From positions 18,925 through 82,924 of IMG/VR virus record IMGVR_UViG_3300037520_002383: DNA of 64,000 bases; one strand, given 5' to 3'. The position numbers and the translations under genes are program-made. Below are positions 38,641 through 47,769 of the stretch, piece after piece; the stretch's first letter is position 1, and each line of letters opens with the position of its first letter. The notes beneath the pieces were generated by a model. It was not told the DNA's origin and did not search any database. It was given only the letters and a program-made list of their open reading frames with translations. This DNA comes from a virus.

Positions 38641-38805
38641 CTAGCCCTTCCAGATACCCGTTACCTTGAAATACAAGCGACAGGTCTTCCACGTCCCAGC
38701 GACTTTGAGCCAGACTACACACTGCTTCCACACTCCACCGACACGCAACCAGGTGACGACCGGCGGTGGCGCTGCGCCCTGATTGGATAAGAGAGTTAGA
38801 AGCAT
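38641..38805 (-). CDS. Small virion-type protein with G-x-W-K repeats (54 aa)
   Basis: ATG 38805 starts 4 nt after the stop of the upstream gene; TAG at 38643-38641. After a Pro-rich start (APPPVVTW) three repeats appear: VGGVWKQCVVW, VAGTWKTCRLY and VTGIWKG, about 12 residues apart. This V-x-G-x-W-K pattern is common in small phage tail/fibre-associated proteins. No own Shine-Dalgarno, so translation is probably coupled. Confidence 0.65.
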   Translation of the reverse strand: MLLTLLSNQGAAPPPVVTWLRVGGVWKQCVVWLKVAGTWKTCRLYFKVTGIWKG

Positions 38806-38809
38806 GGAG

Positions 38810-38974
38810 TTAGACTAATGTTCGCAGTTGATCGAGAGTCGTTTGAGTCAGGATGATCTGTCCGTCCAGAAACACGATCTGATTCAGATCGCCGATGTTC
38901 GTAGCCGAAGTCCGCGCTACATTTAGCGTCGTCAACTTCCTTTCCATCAAAACAATCAGCTCTTCCACCGTCAT
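38810..38974 (-). CDS. Small conserved phage protein (54 aa)
   Basis: MTVEELIVLMERKLTTLNVA from ATG 38974; an upstream in-frame Met (39034) would run into the terminator. Two helices separated by a turn (ATNIGDLNQIVFLDGQ), the pattern MTVEELI-x-x-LE...GDLN...LD..I..T..TLDQLR which I know from many tailed phages, function unknown. Coupled with the small W-K repeat gene. Confidence 0.68.
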   Translation of the reverse strand: MTVEELIVLMERKLTTLNVARTSATNIGDLNQIVFLDGQIILTQTTLDQLRTLV

Positions 38975-39025
38975 ACAGCCACCGCCGTTTCCTAAGCGGC
39001 TCCGACTAGCGAAGCCACAAAAGCT

Positions 39026-39065
39026 AAAAACCACTTCGACTGAGATGTCATCTCAGTCGAAGTGG
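39026..39065 (-). terminator. Strong intrinsic terminator (minus strand)
   Basis: A 35-nt near-perfect palindrome: 17-nt arms 39031-39047 and 39049-39065 (CCACTTCGACTGAGATG and its complement) with one central base, followed on the minus strand by TTTTT. Ends the transcript of the gene at 39076. Confidence 0.85.
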
Positions 39066-39075
39066 CCATCGATTA

Positions 39076-40683
39076 TTATACCAAAGGAATCAGTTCCTGC
39101 GAAATGGTTGACAAGTGCGATTGCAGCAGGACAATGCTATATTTATCGGTGCCGTCGATAGCACAATATGACGCCATTCTCCCCCCCAAAGCCGCAGTAC
39201 CAGCTTGGATGAAATCTGTTGGAGTATACGGCGAGAACACACGATGTTTTGCATCAAAGCGATAGATTTGATTGATTTGAGAAGCAACGTACACATTGAT
39301 ATAAGTATATCGCCCTTCTTCACTAAACGGCGAACAACAGCCCGTTGTTCCAGCACCAAATGAGGTGACGTTACCGTCATATGCCACTGCGCCAGTCCAG
39401 AGCCCCGTGGTTCCGCCCGCGATGTCGAGAACATCCAACGTCACCGCACCGCCGCGGAAAAAGAAGTTGAAGCTGTGACGGGCGTTGCGTGACGGATCGG
39501 GCTGGATGCCAAAAGACGGTGCCCAAAGGCAGCCGGCGGCATTGGCGGCCGGCGCAGTACCAAAAAATGTCGTACTCCAGGCATCGGCGGCAATCGTATT
39601 CGTGCCGTTGTTGATGGAAGCGTCGGTGTAGTTGTAGGTGTAGGTAGTGGTGTTGGCGGTTGTACGCAAGATAATGACATTGGGTTGTTCAATGACATAT
39701 TTTGCGGTCGCCGATGGCTGTGTCGTCCACGCGGTGCCGAGTGTATAGACGGGCGAGGCACCAGCAGTGTGACTGGCGATGATCCTACGTTGTCCAACTG
39801 CCGCCGGAGTGCCGGTGTCTTGTACGATTCTGATCTGAAAGTTGCGGTATTCATTGACGGCAACTACAGCATCGCCCCCCGTCGCCTGACCCGTAAGCGA
39901 GGAAGCGCCAGTTGCCGTAGCCGTCAGGCTGTTGAGGCCCGTATCATAGAGGAATGACCCCTTTACCATACCCTCGCCCGGCGCATGGTTATAGGGCACA
40001 TACAGCTCATCCAACACAAGCATCGCGGAATCGGTGCTCAGCGTCGCCGGCAAGCTGGTAGTGGTACGGTTGGCGAGTGTATTGCTGGCCGGCTCAAAGG
40101 TACGAAAAACGCCGGCGGCCACGGTACCCGAACCCAACATAAACAAGCGTCCGCACAGCAGCTCGTAACGGGCGCCGGTTGCGGGCGTAAATGTAAATGC
40201 AGCATCAACAGTAATAGTAGGCGTGGTGCCGGCAGTATTGCCAACAACCCAACGCTCTTCAACTTTGCCCGCCGTAGTATCGATGATACGGACTCGGAAT
40301 CCAAGCTCTCCGCTGCCGCCGCGATTCGCCAACATATTCACACCGACGGCTGTCGGCAGGGCGGTGCTAAGCGTAAAAGTCGTTGTCGTGGCACCGGCGG
40401 CGATCGTACCCACGGCACCAAAGCTAGGAGCAAAGGCGATAGCGGCGCCGGCGCCGAAAGTGCCGGCCGTCAACGGGTTAGCAACAGCCAACTGCCATGA
40501 CTTAGTAACGATATTGAATCGATTCAAGACCGCGTTGCTCACGAGAGTGTAAACGAAGGGATTCCGCGTCGAATCGTTACGCATATCTGCGCACATCTGC
40601 GTAGCCGCGGCATGGGCGTTGGGGGATGGTGCGATCTGAACCCACATCATCCTATCGATAACTTTTTTGAAGGTATTGGCCAT
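39076..40683 (-). CDS. Virion structural protein, fibre/adhesin-like
   Basis: 535 residues. N-terminal MANTFKKVIDRMMWVQIAPSPNAHAAATQMCADMRND is characteristic of a family of large phage surface proteins that I know only as virion or tail-associated. The rest is Thr/Ala/Gly-rich beta structure (GTIAAGATTTTFTLSTALPT; VIILRTTANTTTYTYNY). It is clustered with fibre genes, which suggests a host-binding or decoration role. Last gene before a strong terminator. Confidence 0.7.
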   Translation of the reverse strand: MANTFKKVIDRMMWVQIAPSPNAHAAATQMCADMRNDSTRNPFVYTLVSNAVLNRFNIVTKSWQLAVANPLTAGTFGAGAAIAFAPSFGAVGTIAAGATTTTFTLSTALPTAVGVNMLANRGGSGELGFRVRIIDTTAGKVEERWVVGNTAGTTPTITVDAAFTFTPATGARYELLCGRLFMLGSGTVAAGVFRTFEPASNTLANRTTTSLPATLSTDSAMLVLDELYVPYNHAPGEGMVKGSFLYDTGLNSLTATATGASSLTGQATGGDAVVAVNEYRNFQIRIVQDTGTPAAVGQRRIIASHTAGASPVYTLGTAWTTQPSATAKYVIEQPNVIILRTTANTTTYTYNYTDASINNGTNTIAADAWSTTFFGTAPAANAAGCLWAPSFGIQPDPSRNARHSFNFFFRGGAVTLDVLDIAGGTTGLWTGAVAYDGNVTSFGAGTTGCCSPFSEEGRYTYINVYVASQINQIYRFDAKHRVFSPYTPTDFIQAGTAALGGRMASYCAIDGTDKYSIVLLQSHLSTISQELIPLV

Positions 40684-40693
40684 CTTAGAATCC

Positions 40694-41110
40694 TCAGGTG
40701 ATTCGAGCGCGATGACAATCTGCCCACGCGCTAATGTTGGTTTGATTTATTAGCATTGCGCCGGGGCGGCTATCGATATTAGTCAATCCCGTGACTGTGG
40801 TGCACGTCGTAACGGTTGTAACAGTCGTAACAGCCGTAACGGTGCCAGATTCAACGATTACCGTACCCCTTTGACGACCAAGAGAACGGTCAAAGCCCAT
40901 GGGCGACATCAAGACCGACAAAATGCGATTGAGCAGCGACATTGCTCCGCTGCTTTCCTGCACCGGCAGTGGGTTCGTGCATGCGACGTCGCCTTCGTTG
41001 ATTCCATCGGCTCCTTGTACCAACTTCACCCTTTGATATAGGACGCCGCCGATGTCATCGGCGGCAACGCTGGCTCCAGAACCAGGAGTGTAGCCTACGT
41101 TATCGGGCAT
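40694..41110 (-). CDS. Virion structural protein, tail-surface type
   Basis: 138 residues. The opening MPDNVGYTPGSGASVAADDIGGVLYQRVKL and PLPVQESSG are typical of a small structural protein that accompanies fibre genes in many phages. The C-terminal half has a VTAVTTVTTVTTCTTVTGL low-complexity strand repeat, suggestive of a trimeric beta fibre. Lies between two fibre-type genes, 10-12 nt from each. Confidence 0.72.
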   Translation of the reverse strand: MPDNVGYTPGSGASVAADDIGGVLYQRVKLVQGADGINEGDVACTNPLPVQESSGAMSLLNRILSVLMSPMGFDRSLGRQRGTVIVESGTVTAVTTVTTVTTCTTVTGLTNIDSRPGAMLINQTNISAWADCHRARIT

Positions 41111-41121
41111 ACAACGACCTC

Positions 41122-44106
41122 TTATGTGTATTGCAAGTAAATGTCGCCATCGTTGCCGCCGCTTGGCGCCGCGGTTCCACTCGTCACAAGATTAGACCAA
41201 GTACCGTCGGCGCGCAGGAATGCCGTGGTGCCGCCACCAGAGGCTGGGGCCAAACCCTTCAGGCTGCTGGTGAAGACATCAAGGAGCGCCGTGGCCTGAG
41301 TTCCAGTCAAGTCCTCGGGTGAGCCGCTGCCGGCAGTCGTTCGCCCCTTGATTGTAGCCGTAGAAACATTAGCGAGTTTGGCATTGGTGACGACCGTGTT
41401 GTCGATTGTCCAGACGCTGCCGCTGGAGCTGACTGTGATATCACCCTTGTCGCCATCAGCAACGCTGGCGCTGGGGGCCGCCCAAGTGCCGTCAGCACGC
41501 AGGAAGTTGGCTGTGCCGCCACCAGAGGCTGGGGCCAGCCCCTTCAAGCTGCTACTAAAAACATCCAGAAGTGCCGTGGCTTGAGCACCAGTCAAGTCCT
41601 CAGGTGAGCCGCTGCCGGCAGTCGTTCGCCCCTTGATTGTAGCCGTAGCAACGTCAGCCAACTTGGCGTTGGTGACGACCGTGTTGTCGATTGTCCAGAC
41701 GCTGCCGCTGGAGCTGACTGTGATATCACCCTTGTCGCCATCGGCGATAGTAGCCGTAATCGTTTGCCAAGTTACTGATCCCGAGCCATTGGTTCGCAGA
41801 ACTTGATTGGCTGTGCCATCGGTAAGTGGCAGGGTGAACGCACCAATAGTGAATCCCGTGCTCGTTACCAACAGGCGCTGCGCGCCGGCAGTAGCAATCG
41901 CCAACTGATCTGCGGCGGGTCGATATACACCAGTACCCACGCTATTGATAAAGGCCAGGGATGGATTGGCTGCCGTACCGTCGGCTACCAGCGTCTGACT
42001 CAATCCATTGAGCCTCATGATATCGCCGGTATTATTGGTGACGCGGAAGGCGAATCTATCGGCTGCCGTACTTACGGGCGTTGAGACCAAAACCGACGTG
42101 CGATTGGCTGCCGCCGCCGCCGAACCCGTGATCGTGATGCCGTTGTCGGTTGATGTAGCAGTGGCGCTGGAAATAAAAAAGCCGCGGCTGCCGGCGCCAC
42201 TGGCCGCAGAGATAAACAGGTCGTTTGCCGAGGCAGTAGTCAGGGTCGGCGCAGTAAGCGACGGCGTGGTCTTGTTGATAGTCAGGGTATTGGTCAGCGG
42301 TCCATTGCTTGTGTCGAGCTTGAGATACAGCAGATCGGCGGCGGCTTGCGTGAATGATCCAGGAGGCGCCGCCCAGGTGCCGTCAGCGCGCAGGTAGTTG
42401 GCGGTGCCGCCTCCTGATGAAGGCGCCAGCCCCTTGAGGGTACTGGTGAAGACGTCAAGGAGCGCCGTCGCCTGCGTACCCGTCAAGTCTTCGGGTGAAC
42501 CACTGCCGGCAGTCGTACGACCCTTGAAGGTTGCTGTAGCAACGTTAGCTAACTTGGCGTTGGTGACGACGGTGTTGTCGATTGTCCAGACGCCACCACC
42601 GGAACTGACAGTGATATCACCCTTGTCCCCATCCGTGACGCCGCCGCCACCGGGTGGTACCGCCCAGGTGCCGTCAGCGCGCAGGTAGTTGGTGGTACCG
42701 CCTCCTGATGAAGGCGCTAGGCCCTTGAGTGTCGACGTAAAGACATCCAACAGCGCCGTCGCCTGAGCCGTAGTCAGGTCTTCGGGCGATCCCGTGCCGG
42801 CAGTCGTTCGCCCCTTGATCGTGGCCGTAGCGACGTTAGCCAACTTGGCGTTGGTCACTGCCGCGTTATCGATTGTCCAAGTGGCGCCGCTGGCCGAAAC
42901 CGTAATATCGCCCTTGTCGCCATCCGTAACGGGAATGATGTTGTCTAGGGCGTCCAGGGCAGATTGTACGGTGGTATTGGCCGACGACAGGATGTTATTG
43001 AAGTTAGTCGTAGAAGTATAGATGGCCGAAGCGGGGTGATCTAAGGCATCAAGATCCGAGAGATTGCTGTGGCTAGAAACCGACCCAAGGGGCAGCTCCC
43101 CCAGAGGCCGAAAATCCACATACGGCTGCCCCGTATCGGTGCTGCGAATGCGGGCATTGGGCACGTTGGTGTAGGAATCGGTTTGAAATATGACCGATCC
43201 CAGAGGCACGAACTCGCTAAAAGGCAGCCCCGTAACTGAAGAAATCTCGGAAGACGCACCGGTTCTGGCGTCGCTAATGCTGTTATATGAAGTAATGCCG
43301 TGGATGCCAACGATTGGCTCATTGATGTTGTTGGTGGCAAAGTAGTGCACCAAAACGTAGTTGAAGTTAGGCAACTCAGCAAGCGACCAAACGCCGCCGC
43401 TATTTTGATTGAATGGAAGTCGCCCATTGGGGCCCGTGTAACCGGCCGTGCCGCTATAGATCACGGGATAGGTATCAGCTGCTTTACGACGCCAAACGCC
43501 GGCTCCGCTGCCTGTTCGGTAGTAGATCGGAATCTGAGCTATCGGCGACAGGGTCTGCGGGGAGCCATTGACGGTGGTGTGCTGAAGATCTTCATCGTAA
43601 AACGTACCATTGGCGCATGACAACTGCGCATGCGACGCCAGACTCCCATTGTCGTCCACAGTAAAGTCGCCGAGCGCGTATCCCGAAAGATAAACGGCAC
43701 CAATGCTGTTATGAAGATATGAATGCGTAGCGCCATCCATCGTCAGGCCATGGCGCTCTTCTGCAAAGTAGATGGCGGCGGCGTTAGTCGCATCCCAATA
43801 GAGTGCAGCCACAAACGCATATTCTCTGATGATTGCTGAGGTAAAAACATTTGTGGCCTGAAGCGTGCCCGTGTTGTCAAAATAAAAATACCACAACCCT
43901 TCGGTGTTGGTGATTACGACGCTTTGTGTGGTTGATTTGATGTATTTTACGCCTACGACAAAAAACTCAAAAAATGATCCAGTCGGGGCGATGGAGAAAG
44001 TGCGCGAGCCGTTATTGAATGAAATGGTCGAATCAGTCCTATTGGGAAAGCCCGTGGGCTCCTTGGACATTCGACGTTCTTCGCGTAGAGTAGGATCGTA
44101 TGTCAT
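41122..44106 (-). CDS. Tail fibre protein with tandem ~95-residue repeats
   Basis: 994 residues; GGGAG Shine-Dalgarno. N-terminal half contains FNNGSRTFSIAPTGSFFEFFV and LWYFYFDNTG, a beta-sandwich used by fibre proteins of large myophages. Four copies of a ~95-residue module follow (starts near residues 395, 492, 789, 884), each DGDKGDITVSSSG-VWTIDN-VVTNAKLA-TIKGRTTAG-GSPEDLTG-ATALLDVF-LKGLAP-SGGGT-LRADGTWA. Between copies 2 and 3 lies a distinct ~200-residue domain. Likely receptor-binding fibre. Repeats make recombination-driven change likely. Confidence 0.82.
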   Translation of the reverse strand: MTYDPTLREERRMSKEPTGFPNRTDSTISFNNGSRTFSIAPTGSFFEFFVVGVKYIKSTTQSVVITNTEGLWYFYFDNTGTLQATNVFTSAIIREYAFVAALYWDATNAAAIYFAEERHGLTMDGATHSYLHNSIGAVYLSGYALGDFTVDDNGSLASHAQLSCANGTFYDEDLQHTTVNGSPQTLSPIAQIPIYYRTGSGAGVWRRKAADTYPVIYSGTAGYTGPNGRLPFNQNSGGVWSLAELPNFNYVLVHYFATNNINEPIVGIHGITSYNSISDARTGASSEISSVTGLPFSEFVPLGSVIFQTDSYTNVPNARIRSTDTGQPYVDFRPLGELPLGSVSSHSNLSDLDALDHPASAIYTSTTNFNNILSSANTTVQSALDALDNIIPVTDGDKGDITVSASGATWTIDNAAVTNAKLANVATATIKGRTTAGTGSPEDLTTAQATALLDVFTSTLKGLAPSSGGGTTNYLRADGTWAVPPGGGGVTDGDKGDITVSSGGGVWTIDNTVVTNAKLANVATATFKGRTTAGSGSPEDLTGTQATALLDVFTSTLKGLAPSSGGGTANYLRADGTWAAPPGSFTQAAADLLYLKLDTSNGPLTNTLTINKTTPSLTAPTLTTASANDLFISAASGAGSRGFFISSATATSTDNGITITGSAAAAANRTSVLVSTPVSTAADRFAFRVTNNTGDIMRLNGLSQTLVADGTAANPSLAFINSVGTGVYRPAADQLAIATAGAQRLLVTSTGFTIGAFTLPLTDGTANQVLRTNGSGSVTWQTITATIADGDKGDITVSSSGSVWTIDNTVVTNAKLADVATATIKGRTTAGSGSPEDLTGAQATALLDVFSSSLKGLAPASGGGTANFLRADGTWAAPSASVADGDKGDITVSSSGSVWTIDNTVVTNAKLANVSTATIKGRTTAGSGSPEDLTGTQATALLDVFTSSLKGLAPASGGGTTAFLRADGTWSNLVTSGTAAPSGGNDGDIYLQYT
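41180..41742 (-). repeat. Tail fibre repeat pair (copies 3 and 4)
   Basis: Two direct copies of a ~285-bp unit, starting at 41742 and 41457 on the minus strand, nearly identical in DNA across the GDKGDITVSSSGSVWTIDN and SPEDLTG parts. Confidence 0.85.
42360..42924 (-). repeat. Tail fibre repeat pair (copies 1 and 2)
   Basis: Two direct copies of the same unit, starting at 42924 and 42633 (291 bp apart), within the same fibre gene. Confidence 0.85.
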
Positions 44107-44121
44107 CGCGCAGACTCCCGA

Positions 44122-46362
44122 TCAGATAATCCAGTATGCACTACCGTCGGACTGCACGCGAACGGCTTCGTGCTGAGAATATAGCACATAGTTAGTTGTA
44201 CCATCGATGGTACCGGCGATCGTTACGGTATTGGAAGATGTATCGATTTTTTTGATGGTAAAATGATATTCATTCGCAGAAGCCGCCGACGGCAAAGTAA
44301 TGGTTACGGCCCCGGAAGCGGCATTGACCAAGATTGTTCCATCGAATGTAGTGACGAGGTAGTTGGCGGTTTTGGTTGAGATGGGCGTCTTGAGGGCCTG
44401 AGGCACTACCCAAGAGAGGTTGCCAGAAGCATCATTTGATAGGACTTGGCCATTCACGCTGGCCTGAGACGCCGGCCAGCTATAGGCAATATTATTGATG
44501 CGCGTCAGATTGCCAGAAGAGCTGACGCGAAACTGCGACGATGAGCCGACGGAAAAGAAATCAGTGGGGTTGCTCGTGCCAATACCGACGCTACCGCCTG
44601 CCGTAATCCTCATGCGTTCGGTGGCGGCGCTGGCGGCGCTGGTGGTGCCGAACGCCAAGTCCGCGGAAAGAGTTGAAACTCCGTGATTGGTAAATACCCC
44701 CCACAATGCCGCGCCTTGAACCAAGGAGCCGCCAGTGCCGTTGGAGGCAAGCGTCAGCGTGTAGTAGTTGTTGTTCGTTGTGTCGGTATTTGCGAGCACC
44801 ACGCCAGACGCATCGGCATTCAGCGTCGTGTTGCTTGACGCCTTTGTCGCGCGCAGGCCGTGAACGGTGTTGTCACCGACAATATGCGCGGTGGCGGCGG
44901 GCGTGTTGGTATTGATACCCAGCCGTTGATTCTTCGTGTCGATGCCGAGGATCGTGGTGCCCGTCGCGTTCTGCACCTGAAACGCGGTGGTGCTGTCTGA
45001 TGTGTTTCTCGCCGTAACGTAACCGCCGTCGGCGATCGTGAAGGCGGCCGTGCCGTTGTCGCGGGCCAGGAAAATCGAAGCCGCCTGCGGGCCGTTGTCT
45101 GCGATGAGCGCGGCATCGGTATTGACAAGCGACGCCGTGAAAGGCGAGGCGTCAGTGTACAGCGAGAAGTAGCCGCCGATGATGTTGTTGCTGCCAGCCG
45201 AACGGATCGAGCCGCCGTACACACCCACTGATTTACCGGCGTTGCCAAGCGAAAGCCCCTGAATACCGACACTCAAAGTCGATGATCCGCCCGAGTAGCC
45301 GAGTGCGCCGACGCGCGTGCCCGAACCCGTGGGGGTCGTGCCTGTCGTCGTGGCGACGCTTAGGATTGCGCCGAAGTTGGCCTTCAGGGCGCCAGTGAAC
45401 GGCGTGAATGCCAGGACGCCCGTGCCCTCGGCATTGTTCTGGGTAGAGAAACCGACCGTGCGCCCCACCCCGGTGTAGCCCGTAGCGAGTTCCGCCACCT
45501 GCGCAACGACGAATCCATCACTCGATCCCTGTGGAATGACGGAAAAGTAGTTGGCGGTTTCGTAGCTATTTGCAACCGGAGCCGCCAAAGTGGCCGTCGT
45601 CTTGAGCGCTTGCTGTCCGCTGGCAAGCGTACCAGCGACGACGTCTAGCTTATTTGCGGGTATGTTCGTGCCGAGGCCAAGCCTGTTGTCTGTATCGTTC
45701 CAAAACAGGTTGGCGTTGTCTTGTGCGTAGACGCCAGAAGCACCTGCGAAGACAATACTCCCCGATGTAAGGGCCGTGCCCGTGCCCGTGCCGCCGTTGG
45801 CAACCCCTAATATACCCGTCAGCGACGAAGTTGGGATCGTGGTCCATACGCCGTCAGCGCGCAGGTAGTTGGTGGTGCCGCCGCCCGACGCCGGCGCCAG
45901 GCCCTTCAGGCTGCTTGTGAAGACGCTAAGTAGGGCGGTGACTTGAGTTCCTGTCAAGTCTTCGGGGGCGCCAGTGCCAGCCGTCGTTCGGCCCTTTATG
46001 GTCGCCGTCGGCACAGCCGCCAACTTGGCGTTGGTGACTACGGCACTGTCGATCGTCCATGTAGTACCACCACCCGAGACCGTGATATCGCCCTTGTCGC
46101 CGTCTGTGGCTCCACCGCCACCGGTATCGATAACCCAAGTAAGGGGGCTGATCGCCGTGAGCTTATAGGCAAAGCCATCGGCTTGCACAGAAGCCCGCAT
46201 GCCGACCTTGAGTTTTTCCGTGGGGATCGCATCGCGCTCAGCGATGGTCGCCACGACCTGAAATCCACCCCAGATATCAGTGTCTTCAACGACGGGGAAG
46301 CTGAGGCCGTTTTTAGCCTTTACGGTATTGGCGACCTCAACGGGGCCGGGAATGGTAGTCAT
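44122..46362 (-). CDS. Tail fibre protein sharing the repeat module
   Basis: 746 residues; GGAGG Shine-Dalgarno. Starts TTIPGPVEVANTVKAKNGLSF, a short particle-attachment region. It contains one copy of the repeat module of the next gene (from residue 87, DGDKGDITVSGGGTTWTIDS), then long beta-helix-like sequence with Ala/Thr/Gly (residues 180-600), and ends with a small C-terminal domain (SKTANYLVTTFDGTILVNAAS). The last ~70 residues have the fold look of carbohydrate-binding fibre tips. Probably a second fibre subunit. Confidence 0.8.
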   Translation of the reverse strand: MTTIPGPVEVANTVKAKNGLSFPVVEDTDIWGGFQVVATIAERDAIPTEKLKVGMRASVQADGFAYKLTAISPLTWVIDTGGGGATDGDKGDITVSGGGTTWTIDSAVVTNAKLAAVPTATIKGRTTAGTGAPEDLTGTQVTALLSVFTSSLKGLAPASGGGTTNYLRADGVWTTIPTSSLTGILGVANGGTGTGTALTSGSIVFAGASGVYAQDNANLFWNDTDNRLGLGTNIPANKLDVVAGTLASGQQALKTTATLAAPVANSYETANYFSVIPQGSSDGFVVAQVAELATGYTGVGRTVGFSTQNNAEGTGVLAFTPFTGALKANFGAILSVATTTGTTPTGSGTRVGALGYSGGSSTLSVGIQGLSLGNAGKSVGVYGGSIRSAGSNNIIGGYFSLYTDASPFTASLVNTDAALIADNGPQAASIFLARDNGTAAFTIADGGYVTARNTSDSTTAFQVQNATGTTILGIDTKNQRLGINTNTPAATAHIVGDNTVHGLRATKASSNTTLNADASGVVLANTDTTNNNYYTLTLASNGTGGSLVQGAALWGVFTNHGVSTLSADLAFGTTSAASAATERMRITAGGSVGIGTSNPTDFFSVGSSSQFRVSSSGNLTRINNIAYSWPASQASVNGQVLSNDASGNLSWVVPQALKTPISTKTANYLVTTFDGTILVNAASGAVTITLPSAASANEYHFTIKKIDTSSNTVTIAGTIDGTTNYVLYSQHEAVRVQSDGSAYWII
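45834..46104 (-). repeat. Single copy of the fibre repeat in the neighbouring fibre gene
   Basis: ~270 bp unit encoding GDKGDITVSGGG to YLRADGVWT, the same module found four times in the gene at 41122. Dispersed copies offer targets for recombination between the two fibre genes. Confidence 0.8.
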
Positions 46363-47690
46363 AGGACCTCCACATTAGTGGTACCCAGACCCGCCTGAGC
46401 AGATCGATACACGCGATAAGAGACGCCATCCATGACGAGATTCGGGTTAGCGAGGATAAAGCCACCAACGACCTTTCCGACCTCGAATATGGCTTCGCCG
46501 TAGGCCACGGGGACTACAAACCAAATGTAGTATCCGGGATCAACGACGGTGGTAAACGAGGTTTGGCGGATGCCGGTGGCGCGGAATGCCAGGGCGCGAA
46601 CCTCGGACTCCCCCGTAATCTGCGTCGCTGCGCCAAAGAATACGCCGGGAACGGCGCCGGCGGCGGCGGGCGTGGGAGTCGGCGCGGCGCCAAAAGATAC
46701 TCCCAGCCCATCCAGGTCGCCGATCCACAACAAGTCATCCAGGGACTGAGTGTCGACATCGACAGGCACCCGCGCACCCCCGATGACGCGGATGCGATTG
46801 GTTACGGCCAAAATAGATGATTGAATATCCTTATTCCAAACTTGATGGATAATGCCCGTCAGTTGCAGGTATCTGCTGTAGCCCATTTCGGAGTCAAACT
46901 GGCTGTCGATATCAAGTTGCCCAGCAGATATAGAGGAGGCTTGAAATCCACGAGCCTCCAGATATCTTTCTCGATAACGCATCAGCGCATAGCGAATGGC
47001 CGCATACAGATACAGGGCATGTATTGGTTCGTGGTAACTATGACAGCCAACGCCGTAGAGTTCCCGCGAGACCTCCCCTTCCAATGGCATTAGGTATTTC
47101 TGGGGTGGCCAACGCAGGCGAAGATCCCTGAGGTCAATACGCAGCTGCTGGTTGTCAATCTTCACAACCTTCGACGACACCACCTCCGTTATCGGAAACG
47201 AACGGCCATTGCGTGTAAACAACACAACGCCGGAACTCAAGGGGGCTTGATAGGCGACATCGTCTGGAAGGGTAACGTAACCCGTCGTCCAATCAAAATC
47301 CCTAACCGTAAAGGGACGACTAAAAAATGGCTGTCCTCCATCGACCTTCTCGTATCCCGCCCAGTGGCTGTCACCTAATGTATTGTAAACTTCATCGCTT
47401 TTTTGGATTGCGATGGTAACAAACGTACCCTGACGAATGTTGTCGGGTACGCGAACGTTCGAAAATACCGGAATATCGGTATTCAAAAACCATTGTTTTG
47501 CCAGCTGAATCTGATTTTCGCCATACCCCGCGTGGTCGCGTGTCAGTTCATCCTGCGCCAAAGACGCCCAGATGTAATCCAGCTCATCGGGGCGCGCACG
47601 CAAGTCGGCAATAGCCGCCTCGATGGCGGTGCGAATGATGACGTCGCCCTGAAAAATACCGACGACTTCTGTTGAACGAACATCAGTCAT
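46359..47690 (-). CDS. Virion structural protein, baseplate/fibre-attachment type
   Basis: 443 residues from ATG 47690 (MTDVRSTEVVG) behind GAAGGGAAGG. Includes DELDYIWASLAQDELTRDHAGYGENQI, AKQWFLNTDIPVFSNVRVPD and a C-terminal YRVYRSAQAG. The pattern FLNTDIPV with a tube-like beta region is known from baseplate-associated proteins of large myophages. It overlaps the fibre gene by ATGA, so the proteins are made together. Confidence 0.7.
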   Translation of the reverse strand: MTDVRSTEVVGIFQGDVIIRTAIEAAIADLRARPDELDYIWASLAQDELTRDHAGYGENQIQLAKQWFLNTDIPVFSNVRVPDNIRQGTFVTIAIQKSDEVYNTLGDSHWAGYEKVDGGQPFFSRPFTVRDFDWTTGYVTLPDDVAYQAPLSSGVVLFTRNGRSFPITEVVSSKVVKIDNQQLRIDLRDLRLRWPPQKYLMPLEGEVSRELYGVGCHSYHEPIHALYLYAAIRYALMRYRERYLEARGFQASSISAGQLDIDSQFDSEMGYSRYLQLTGIIHQVWNKDIQSSILAVTNRIRVIGGARVPVDVDTQSLDDLLWIGDLDGLGVSFGAAPTPTPAAAGAVPGVFFGAATQITGESEVRALAFRATGIRQTSFTTVVDPGYYIWFVVPVAYGEAIFEVGKVVGGFILANPNLVMDGVSYRVYRSAQAGLGTTNVEVL

Positions 47691-47769
47691 CGCAGCCTTC
47701 CCTTCACTACACCCCTTTGCCCACGCCAAAGGCGCCAGGAAGCGGGGGAAAGATTCAGCGGCGAAGACG

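Noticed and set aside
38537-38731. 64-residue minus-strand frame
   Set aside because: Overlaps the W-K repeat gene in another frame; the repeat gene has protein-level structure and a coupled start.
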